A stretch of 41,143 nt of DNA from assembly GCA_943324745.2 (NCBI GenBank), contig CALPMT020000028.1:1-41143 (forward strand). Direction: 5' to 3'. Position 1 is the stretch's first letter, and every line of letters begins with the position of its first letter. The position numbers were made by a program, and so were the translations under genes. Origin of the DNA: Chitinophaga pinensis. GTDB taxonomy: Bacteria > Bacteroidota > Bacteroidia > Flavobacteriales_D > Crocinitomicaceae. The notes beneath the pieces were generated by a model, which made no database searches, had not been told where the DNA came from, and saw only the letters and a list, made by a program, of their open reading frames with translations. This document shows positions 34,669 to 41,143 of this stretch, one piece after another.

Positions 34669-35691
34669 ATGAATACTACTTATTCACGTTTTTTTATTTC
34701 CTTAAATTGGACCACTTTAGTATTTATTTACTTAGTGGTGATTGCAGGAAGTTTTGTACGTATTTCAGGGGCTGGTATGGGGTGTCCAGATTGGCCGAAA
34801 TGTTTTGGACAATATATTCCACCAACCGACGAAAAAGTATTACCTCCTGATTACAAAGATATTTATGCCTCCAAACGTGGTAAGAAAATTGAGCGATTTG
34901 CTAATTTTTTAGACAAGATTGGTTTTTCCGATGTAGCGGTAATGTTGCGAAATGATAAATCCTTGTTAATCGAACAAGATTTTAATGCAAAAAAAACCTG
35001 GACAGAATATATTAATCGTCTATTTGGTGTAGTAGCTGGTTTTGGTGTGCTCTTTATTTTTATTGCTGTATTACGTAAATATCGAAAGCGTAAGTTAGTC
35101 ACATTAGCTACTAGTAATTTAATTATTTTAGTAATTCAAGCGTGGTTTGGATCAATCGTTGTTGCTACTAATTTAGTCCCTTGGACGATTACTTTACACT
35201 TATTTTTAGCCTTAGTAATTATTGTTTTACAATTGCTAATGGTCATTGAAGTAAGTCGTAAACAGCGACTTGGTTTGGAGACTAGTTCAAAAATAAAAGT
35301 ATTTGTATGGGTAGTATTAATCATCACGTTTATCCAATTATTTTTAGGAACTCAAGTAAGAGAATCTATTGATTTTTTGGTGAAACAAGGATATTCAAGA
35401 CAGTATTGGGTAAATCATTTAGGAGTACCATTCTTTATCCATCGAAGTTTTTCTTGGTTAGTATTAATTGGTATGGGTTATTTATATTGGATTAATAAAA
35501 AGAAAGATAATTTAAAAATACTTTCAACAGCTTTTTATGTGTTGATTTTAGAAATAATAACGGGTGTTTTGTTAGCTTATGCGGACATGCCTGGATTAGT
35601 TCAGACAACACACTTATTGTTTGCAACTATATTATTTGGAATCTTATTTACTGCAGTTATTCGTTTCAAACGGTCTGTAAGCGAAGCTTAA
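34669..35691 (+). CDS. ctaA: heme A synthase (COX15/CtaA family)
   Basis: The 340-aa membrane protein converts heme O to heme A for cytochrome aa3-type oxidases. It has the COX15/CtaA marks: VIAGSFVRISGAGMGCPDWP near the first helix, the KTWTEYINRLFG segment with a conserved Glu, ITLHLFLALVIIV with a heme-ligand His, LFLGTQVRE, NHLGVPFFIHRSFSWLV with another, and VQTTHLLFATILFG near the end, giving the expected four His. The frame is open from a TTG at 34663 inside the flippase stop, but the ATG at 34669 is the natural start. It belongs to the same unit as rsmI and the flippase. Its 3' end overlaps the convergent DUF6089-like gene by 4 bases. Confidence 0.9.
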   Translation: MNTTYSRFFISLNWTTLVFIYLVVIAGSFVRISGAGMGCPDWPKCFGQYIPPTDEKVLPPDYKDIYASKRGKKIERFANFLDKIGFSDVAVMLRNDKSLLIEQDFNAKKTWTEYINRLFGVVAGFGVLFIFIAVLRKYRKRKLVTLATSNLIILVIQAWFGSIVVATNLVPWTITLHLFLALVIIVLQLLMVIEVSRKQRLGLETSSKIKVFVWVVLIITFIQLFLGTQVRESIDFLVKQGYSRQYWVNHLGVPFFIHRSFSWLVLIGMGYLYWINKKKDNLKILSTAFYVLILEIITGVLLAYADMPGLVQTTHLLFATILFGILFTAVIRFKRSVSEA

Positions 35692-36509
35692 TGTTTAAAA
35701 CATTCGTCAGGATTTCCTAAGCGGATAGATAATGTAATACCATACATAAAATACCAATCTTTGTTTTGACTTTTCCCCCTTGGTCCAAAGGGTGATCTAT
35801 CTATATTTCGATTGGATAAATCAACGGTTATAGGACTTGCAACTTCATTTAATTGGGTTTTATCAATAAATCGATCACTCCCAACATCGTCCAAATAGTC
35901 TGAAAATGTTTTGCGTACTCCATATTCCATCCCAATACAAAATATCTTTCCAAATGGGTATTTGAAACCTATTCCAAATGGGATAGACAATTGATTCTTA
36001 CTGTAGTAACCTTCCGCAGAAAGAGGAGTTCCTTGGCCTTCAGTCCCCAATGTTCTTAATTCAACTATTTCTCCATGATAGTCCGTTGTTGGATTCATTT
36101 GAAAATAAGCGATTTCAGCAAATAAATAACCTGAACCTCTATAATTCTTATTGCCAATCTGGAATGGAAAGTAATTAAATTCTATTCCCCCTCCGATTTC
36201 AGTAATTGAGGAGTTAAATGAAAGGTTTCTATTTCGATATACATTGTTATATTCAGAAGGAGATTGTGCATCGTTAGCACTTATATTTCCCATCATAAAT
36301 AGTCCTCTTAATGCGAATCTAGGATTGATGTTATATTTGGCTATGATACCATAAGCAATGTGTGAATTTTTAAAATGTTGTAATGGATTCAAATCACCAA
36401 TGTAATAGCTACCTCCAGTAAAAATACCGAGTTCACTTTTAGAAAGGTTATTTTGCCTTTGCGAAAAAAAAATGAATGGAAGTAGTAAAAAGACAAAAAG
36501 CGTTTTCAT
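35688..36509 (-). CDS. DUF6089-family outer-membrane beta-barrel protein
   Basis: The 273-aa product has a signal peptide (MKTLFVFLLLPFIFFSQ) and then the opening ELGIFTGGSYYIGDLNPLQH (26-45), which is characteristic of DUF6089 proteins of Bacteroidota. Alternating hydrophobic strands follow (FALRGLFMMGNIS, ITEIGGGIEFNYFPF, GYLFAEIAYFQMNP, LSIPFGIGFKYPFGKIFCIG) and it ends YFMYGITLSIRLG, a membrane-barrel-like last strand. The fold is probably a small 8-10-strand outer-membrane barrel of unknown role; PorG-type gliding/T9SS proteins belong to the same broad group. It is a single-gene unit, convergent with ctaA and divergent from asnS. Confidence 0.8.
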   Translation of the reverse strand: MKTLFVFLLLPFIFFSQRQNNLSKSELGIFTGGSYYIGDLNPLQHFKNSHIAYGIIAKYNINPRFALRGLFMMGNISANDAQSPSEYNNVYRNRNLSFNSSITEIGGGIEFNYFPFQIGNKNYRGSGYLFAEIAYFQMNPTTDYHGEIVELRTLGTEGQGTPLSAEGYYSKNQLSIPFGIGFKYPFGKIFCIGMEYGVRKTFSDYLDDVGSDRFIDKTQLNEVASPITVDLSNRNIDRSPFGPRGKSQNKDWYFMYGITLSIRLGNPDECFKH

Positions 36510-36663
36510 GTTATTTCTTTAACGAAAAAAATGATTTTTTGTTGCTTTTATAATTAGATTAAGGAATAACTTAAAAAAATATAAGTCTAGATATTGTATG
36601 TAAAAATTTATTTGGTTAGAGTTTCAATCAATATTCTTTTTTATAATTAGTAACAATTACAAT

Positions 36664-36671
36664 TATTTTTG
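36664..36671 (+). promoter_or_regulatory. promoter -7 box upstream of asnS
   Basis: TATTTTTG matches TAnnTTTG, 90 bases before the asnS ATG; no -33 TTG was found at the right distance. The 252-base space between the divergent genes has no other recognisable element: no tRNA, T-box or riboswitch fold was seen. Confidence 0.4.
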
Positions 36672-36761
36672 GTGTAAAATCTTAAGTCTAAGTCCTAAGG
36701 TCTCCTATCTTTTATCTATTTTTGTTTACAACATCAATAAAAAAATTCAACACGAATTATT

Positions 36762-38201
36762 ATGAAAAGAATTAGAATCGTCGATATATTAAAAAATCCT
36801 GAAATCGGAAAAGAAATCAATGTGAAAGGTTGGGTAAGAGCGTTTCGAAGCAATCGTTTTATTCAATTGACAGATGGTTCTACAATCAATACTTTACAAG
36901 CAGTAGTTGACTTCGAGCAATTCGATGAAGCACTTTTAAAAAAAATCACAACTGCAGCGGCTTTGAGTTTATCTGGAACATTGATTGAATCTCAAGGTGC
37001 TGGTCAAGCATTGGAATTACAAGTGTCCACAATTGAAATATTAGGAGAAGCAAATCCGGATGATGTACAAAAAACGGTAATGCAACCTAAAAAACATAGT
37101 TTGGAGTTTTTGAGAGAACAAGCACATTTACGTTTTAGAACAAATACATTTGGCGCTGTATTTCGTATTCGTCATGCAGTAGCATATGCAATCCATAAAT
37201 TTTTTAACGACAAAGGGTTCTTCTATTTGCATACACCAATCATCACTGGTTCGGATGCAGAAGGAGCAGGGGAGATGTTTCGTGTTTCTACCTTAGATGC
37301 TAAAAATCCTCCATTGACAGAAGATGGAGAAGTGGATTTCTCCAAAGAATTTTTTGGAAAACAAGTGAACTTAACAGTTTCAGGACAATTAGAAGCGGAA
37401 TTAGCTGCATTGGCATTAGGACAGGTGTATACGTTTGGTCCTACGTTCCGTGCGGAGAACTCAAATACATCGCGCCACCTGGCTGAATTCTGGATGGTAG
37501 AGCCAGAGGTTGCATTCAATGATTTAAATGACAACATGGATTTGACGGAAGAATTTTTGAAGTATATCTGTAATTACGTCATGGAGCATTGTGCAGATGA
37601 TTTGAAATTCTTAGATGAAAGAGATAACACCGAGCAACAAGCTAAACCACAAAATGATCGTAACGAATTGCGTTTGACGGAGCGATTAAAGTTTGTAGCG
37701 AATAATCCATTCAAACGTATTACCTACACAGAGGCAATTGATGTATTATTAAACAGTTCTCATTATAAAAAGAAAAAATTCAAGTTTGATGTTGCTTGGG
37801 GTACCGATCTTCAAAGTGAGCACGAGCGTTTCTTGGTAGAAAAAGAATTTAAATGTCCAGTAATTATTACGGATTATCCAGCGTCTTTCAAAGCATTCTA
37901 CATGCGTCAAAACGAAGATGGTAAAACGGTTGCTGCTATGGATGTTTTGTTCCCAGGAATTGGTGAAATCGTAGGTGGTTCCCAACGGGAAGAGCGTTTA
38001 GATATCCTATTGGAAAAATGCAAAGCATTCAACATCCACGAAGAGGAAATCTGGTGGTATTTGGAAACACGTAAATTTGGAACCGTACCTCATGCAGGAT
38101 TTGGTTTAGGCTTTGAGCGTATGGTAATGTTCGTAACGGGTATGTCTAACATTCGTGATGTAATTCCTTTCCCAAGAACACCACAAAATGCAGAGTTTTA
38201 A
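36762..38201 (+). CDS. asnS: asparaginyl-tRNA synthetase
   Basis: The 479-aa class IIb synthetase charges tRNA-Asn. It has an N-terminal OB-fold anticodon-binding domain (about 15-110, with [20 protein letters not shown]), a class II core with motif 2 [20 protein letters not shown], and motif 3 [20 protein letters not shown] near the C-terminus followed by DVIPFPRTP. Asn- rather than Asp-specificity is indicated by the family-typical [11 protein letters not shown] after motif 2 and by overall length. The ATG at 36762 agrees with family starts. The next gene begins 9 bases later, so it may be co-transcribed. Confidence 0.95.
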   Translation: MKRIRIVDILKNPEIGKEINVKGWVRAFRSNRFIQLTDGSTINTLQAVVDFEQFDEALLKKITTAAALSLSGTLIESQGAGQALELQVSTIEILGEANPDDVQKTVMQPKKHSLEFLREQAHLRFRTNTFGAVFRIRHAVAYAIHKFFNDKGFFYLHTPIITGSDAEGAGEMFRVSTLDAKNPPLTEDGEVDFSKEFFGKQVNLTVSGQLEAELAALALGQVYTFGPTFRAENSNTSRHLAEFWMVEPEVAFNDLNDNMDLTEEFLKYICNYVMEHCADDLKFLDERDNTEQQAKPQNDRNELRLTERLKFVANNPFKRITYTEAIDVLLNSSHYKKKKFKFDVAWGTDLQSEHERFLVEKEFKCPVIITDYPASFKAFYMRQNEDGKTVAAMDVLFPGIGEIVGGSQREERLDILLEKCKAFNIHEEEIWWYLETRKFGTVPHAGFGLGFERMVMFVTGMSNIRDVIPFPRTPQNAEF

Positions 38202-38210
38202 TAGAAATAA

Positions 38211-38813
38211 ATGCAGGACATAGATAAGTTTGAAAGAGAGGAATTATTAATTGACCCTTTACAAGCACAATTTCAATCAATTTTTTATGTTTTACCTTGG
38301 TTGCCATTTATAGGCCTTCCTTATTATTTAATTTGGCATTTTTCAGCCTTAAAAGAAATTAAGTTGGTGATGTTTAAGTTAGTTTCTATGGGAACAACGG
38401 TTTCATTCGTTACTATTTTTTCTTCTTTTATTTTTATAGTATTAGGTGGGATTATTCTTCATGAATTTATTCATGGGATAACATGGGCACGATTTGCTAA
38501 AAATGGTCATAAATCCATAAAATATGGAATTATTTGGAAAGCCGTTACTCCTTATTGTCATTGTAAAGAACCACTTTTAGTTAAGCATTATATTCTAGGT
38601 GCATTTATGCCAGGATTAATACTAGGGATTCTACCTTCCGTTTATGCATTGTTAACAGGTAATTCAATTTGTTTCCTTTTAGGAGGTTTTTTTTCTTTAG
38701 CCGCAGGTGGGGATTTTATGATTATTTCAAAATTGTTAAAGCATAATTTTAATAATTATGTTCAAGATCATCCTTCTAAAATTGGATGTTTCATTTATAA
38801 ATCCGAACTTTAA
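38211..38813 (+). CDS. DUF3267-family membrane protein, zincin-like
   Basis: The 200-aa product has four or five membrane helices and HEFIH (84-88) inside GGIILHEFIHGITWARFAKN, an HExxH zinc-binding motif within the membrane region, as in DUF3267 proteins. Downstream are TPYCHCKEPLLVKHYILGAF and PGLILGIL, where a second metal or substrate contact would be expected, and GGDFMIISKLLK, whose Asp could be a third zinc ligand. This layout resembles site-2-protease-type membrane zincins, but proteolysis has not been shown for the family as far as I know. The C-terminus VQDHPSKIGCFIY is typical of the Bacteroidota members. It sits between asnS (9 bases) and rpoN (13 bases). Confidence 0.85.
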   Translation: MQDIDKFEREELLIDPLQAQFQSIFYVLPWLPFIGLPYYLIWHFSALKEIKLVMFKLVSMGTTVSFVTIFSSFIFIVLGGIILHEFIHGITWARFAKNGHKSIKYGIIWKAVTPYCHCKEPLLVKHYILGAFMPGLILGILPSVYALLTGNSICFLLGGFFSLAAGGDFMIISKLLKHNFNNYVQDHPSKIGCFIYKSEL

Positions 38814-38826
38814 GTAAATTTTAACC

Positions 38827-40272
38827 ATGGCCCTTAAACAACATCTTGCACAAAAGTTAGAGCAACGTCTCTCTCCGCAACAAATTCAGTTGATGAAATT
38901 GTTGCAAGTGCCAACGATGGAGTTAGAGCAACGTATTAAACAGGAAATTGAAGAAAATCCTGCGTTGGAAGAAGGTCTGGACACAGTTGAGGATGATTTT
39001 GCAAACGAAGAGGATTATACCGAAGAATTAGACGCTTCGACCGATTTTGATTTGTCAGAATACATGGATGATGATAGTCCAGATTATAAAACTCAAGTCA
39101 ACAATAGGTCTAACGATGATGAAGAATATTTTGTTCCGCTTTCAGGCGAACAATCGTTTCAAGAAAAGTTGATTGAGCAATTGCATTTGTTAGATTTAGA
39201 CGATACCCAATTCAGTATTGCTGATGTGATCATAGGTAATTTGGATGAATCGGGTTATTTGAATAGAACGGTATATGCCTTGGTTGATGATCTTGCTTTT
39301 TCTGCAAATATTTATGTTACAGAAAAACAAGTGGAAGAAGTATTATATTTAGTACAAGAACTAGATCCAGCTGGAGTAGGAGCACGTGATTTGAGAGAAT
39401 GTTTACTGTTACAATTAAAGCGTACACAATCGGGAGATATTACAAGATTTACTGCAAAGAAGATTGTGGAAGATCATTTTGAAGAATTTATCAAAAAACA
39501 TTACGATAAAATTCAACTCAAATTAGAGATTGAAGACCAAGATTTAAAAGAAGCTATCGATGAGATTTTGAAATTGAATCCCAAACCAGGTGGTTCTATG
39601 AAAGAATCTGCCAAACCGATGCAGCAAATAACACCAGATTTTACCATCATTGAATTCGAAGGTAAATTAGAATTATCCATTCACGGTCGTAACGCTCCGG
39701 ATTTAAAGGTGAGTCGTGAATATGAGAATATGTTACGCGGTTATTCCGAAGGCGCAAAATCCTCTAAGTCTGATAAGGAGGCAGTGAGTTTTGTCAAACT
39801 AAAATTGGAAAATGCAAAATGGTTCATTGATGCAATAAAGCAACGTCAAAACACATTGTTTGTCACTATGACCGCCATAATGAATTACCAACGTGCTTTT
39901 TTCTTAACAGGAGATGAGACTAATTTACGTCCAATGATTTTGAAAGATATTGCAGAATTAGTTGGATTAGATATTTCTACCGTTTCACGTGTGGCGAATA
40001 GCAAATATGTTCAAACAAATTATGGTATATATTCTTTGAAATATTTCTTTTCAGAATCCATGTCGAAAGATACAGGGGAAGAAGTCTCAACACGAGAAGT
40101 TAAAAAAATACTCTCAGAGGCTATTCAATGCGAAGAAAAGAACAAACCATTAACAGATGACAAACTAACCCTTATATTACAAGAAAAAGGGTATAATATC
40201 GCACGTCGTACCGTTGCTAAATACCGTGAGCAATTAAATTATCCTGTAGCTAGACTTCGTAAAGAGCTATAG
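38827..40272 (+). CDS. rpoN: RNA polymerase sigma-54 factor RpoN
   Basis: The 481-aa product is sigma-54. Region I is at the N-terminus (LAQKLEQRLSPQQIQLMKLL and EIEENPALEEG), an acidic region II follows (about 50-100), then the core-binding domain and the DNA-binding part with a helix-turn-helix (DIAELVGLDISTVSRVANSK) and the RpoN box ARRTVAKYRE (459-468). It recognises -24/-12 promoters and depends on AAA+ activators. No activator gene lies in the window, and I did not find a clear TGGCAC-N5-TTGC promoter by eye. The length is normal. Confidence 0.95.
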   Translation: MALKQHLAQKLEQRLSPQQIQLMKLLQVPTMELEQRIKQEIEENPALEEGLDTVEDDFANEEDYTEELDASTDFDLSEYMDDDSPDYKTQVNNRSNDDEEYFVPLSGEQSFQEKLIEQLHLLDLDDTQFSIADVIIGNLDESGYLNRTVYALVDDLAFSANIYVTEKQVEEVLYLVQELDPAGVGARDLRECLLLQLKRTQSGDITRFTAKKIVEDHFEEFIKKHYDKIQLKLEIEDQDLKEAIDEILKLNPKPGGSMKESAKPMQQITPDFTIIEFEGKLELSIHGRNAPDLKVSREYENMLRGYSEGAKSSKSDKEAVSFVKLKLENAKWFIDAIKQRQNTLFVTMTAIMNYQRAFFLTGDETNLRPMILKDIAELVGLDISTVSRVANSKYVQTNYGIYSLKYFFSESMSKDTGEEVSTREVKKILSEAIQCEEKNKPLTDDKLTLILQEKGYNIARRTVAKYREQLNYPVARLRKEL

Positions 40273-40322
40273 TCACTTTTTTCATTTTCTTAGAAGCCAT
40301 ATTTGGTTTTAATACTTCCATC

Positions 40323-40970
40323 ATGAAACTCTTTTCTCAACTTATTTCTTGGATCTTTCTTCCGCTTTTCATGCCTGTATATGCTTTGTTATTAACGATG
40401 TATATCCCTTCTTTAGAGCAAGGTTTTTTTCAGAACAATACGATTTATTTATTAGATCCAAGATTGAAGTTAGCATTGTTAGGCATTTTCTTTCTTTTTT
40501 CCTTTTTAGCACCTGCTATTTCCTTAGTTATTTTAAAGCGCAACAATAAGATTTCCAATTTAGAGATCGACAATCGTTCTGAACGTTCGATTCCCATACT
40601 TATCACTGCTATTTATAGTTTAATACTTGCGTGGTTTTTAATGGTTAAAACACCTCCTGGTATTTTACCTCCTGCAGTTTATTTATTGCCAGCAGGTGGA
40701 ACTGTTGCAATCGTTTTGGTAATGCTCATTACACGTTTTGATAAAATCAGTTTACATGCATTAGGTGTGGGTATGTTGATGGGGTTTTTAATTGCTTACT
40801 TCCAAACTCAAGCACAATTTCAGATGGGTATATTATTTCTGACAACAATTGTAAGTGGTGTTGTAATGTCAGCGCGTTTATTTTTAGGTAAACATAATTT
40901 ACGCCAATGTTTGATGGGCTATTTTTTAGGAATTTTGGTTATTTATTTAACTATTAAATTTCTAGGTTAG
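40323..40970 (+). CDS. PAP2-like membrane protein of unknown function
   Basis: The 215-aa product has six hydrophobic segments. It resembles the C-terminal part of PAP2 (type 2 phosphatidic acid phosphatase) proteins in helix spacing and in two polar patches, NLEIDNRSERSIPI (about 79-92) and FDKISLHALGVGMLMG (about 139-154), but the classical KxxxxxxRP and SRxxxxxH motifs are not clearly kept, so phosphatase activity is doubtful. Similar proteins follow rpoN in other Bacteroidota as far as I recall. It begins 50 bases after rpoN. Function unknown. Confidence 0.7.
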   Translation: MKLFSQLISWIFLPLFMPVYALLLTMYIPSLEQGFFQNNTIYLLDPRLKLALLGIFFLFSFLAPAISLVILKRNNKISNLEIDNRSERSIPILITAIYSLILAWFLMVKTPPGILPPAVYLLPAGGTVAIVLVMLITRFDKISLHALGVGMLMGFLIAYFQTQAQFQMGILFLTTIVSGVVMSARLFLGKHNLRQCLMGYFLGILVIYLTIKFLG

Positions 40971-40989
40971 TAAATCTATTTCACCCACC

Positions 40990-41143
40990 TTTTTCGGGTC
41001 ATGACCAAAAGTTGGGGATGAATTTTTAAAATTAGTAATTTTGTTTTCAAAAAACGATTTTGACAATTGACTTAATAAAGTTATTTCTACCTGATTTTTT
41101 GGTAGATCATTTTGATTTCTTGCGAAGTGAAGAAAAAGCAGGA
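40990..41143 (+). mobile_element. left end of an insertion sequence (ISAon1-like), cut by window edge
   Basis: After the PAP2-like gene comes a non-coding segment with the 10-base palindrome GGTCATGACC (40997-41006), within GGGTCATGACCAAAAG, a likely terminal repeat. The start of a transposase-like reading frame follows about 60 bases later. The element's other end and any target duplication lie outside the window, so its type rests on the short peptide at 41066. Confidence 0.5.
41066..41143 (+). CDS. partial ISAon1-type transposase N-terminal protein
   Basis: The last 26 codons read DLIKLFLPDFLVDHFDFLRS and then EEKAG. The pattern LLPxxLVxHFDxxxxE is typical of the small N-terminal-region protein of ISAon1-family elements in Bacteroidota, which is followed by the ISL3-like catalytic part. 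No ATG precedes the conserved start in frame; the codon before Asp is ATT, so either a rare start codon is used or the frame is shifted or decayed. The window ends here, so intactness cannot be judged. Confidence 0.5.
   Translation, partial: MDLIKLFLPDFLVDHFDFLRSEEKAG

Noticed and set aside
36510-36761. Possible riboswitch or T-box leader for asnS
   Set aside because: The region is plain AT-rich sequence without a conserved T-box, stem pattern or terminator; T-boxes are also not expected in this phylum.

Overview
The window is a 41 kb piece of an AT-rich genome from the phylum Bacteroidota, most likely order Flavobacteriales (a Crocinitomicaceae/Fluviicola-like relative is my guess, not proven). 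The pointers are a giant secreted protein with the gliding-motility-associated C-terminal domain (type B sorting signal of the type IX secretion system), several Bacteroidota-type promoter boxes (TAnnTTTG), a DUF6089-type outer-membrane protein, an MJ0619-like radical SAM enzyme beside an Lgt-like protein, and IS families common in this phylum. No rRNA, tRNA, CRISPR array or prophage was seen.

Layout. Positions 1-1516 are an insertion-sequence graveyard: an inverted-repeat-bounded scrap with a terminator, a 63-aa hypothetical ORF, a decayed IS3-type orfA and a decayed Zn-finger IS256-variant transposase. From 6694 leftwards to 1517 runs a tight minus-strand operon (MBL-fold hydrolase, TPR lipoprotein, membrane protein, Lgt-like membrane enzyme, Tes/MJ0619-like radical SAM protein, two small paralogous membrane proteins). 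Its central pair suggests an uncharacterised lipid or membrane modification. Divergent from it, 6799-10944 carries a lipoprotein, HemJ-like heme enzyme, enoyl-CoA hydratase, a polysaccharide flippase and a LOG-family protein, ending at a bidirectional terminator.

From 18391 down to 11081 lies a complete SUF iron-sulfur cluster operon (sufA-sufB-[four-helix-bundle ORF]-sufC-sufD-tlyA-sufS-sufE-DUF59). It is interrupted by a repeat-flanked four-helix-bundle gene and by a second family of intergenic repeats. Divergent from it, one 13 kb gene (18667-31689, 4340 aa) encodes a giant cell-surface/secreted protein made of two long arrays of Ig-like repeats with paired cysteines and a T9SS sorting domain; it fills a third of the window.

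The right part (31759-40970) is housekeeping: yebC, rsmI, a second flippase, heme A synthase, a DUF6089-like outer-membrane protein (convergent), asnS, a DUF3267 membrane zincin-like protein, rpoN (sigma-54) and a PAP2-like membrane protein. The last ~150 bases look like the left end of another insertion sequence (ISAon1-like) cut by the window edge. Heme synthesis (hemJ, ctaA), Fe-S assembly (suf) and surface export (flippases, T9SS substrate) are the main functional themes.
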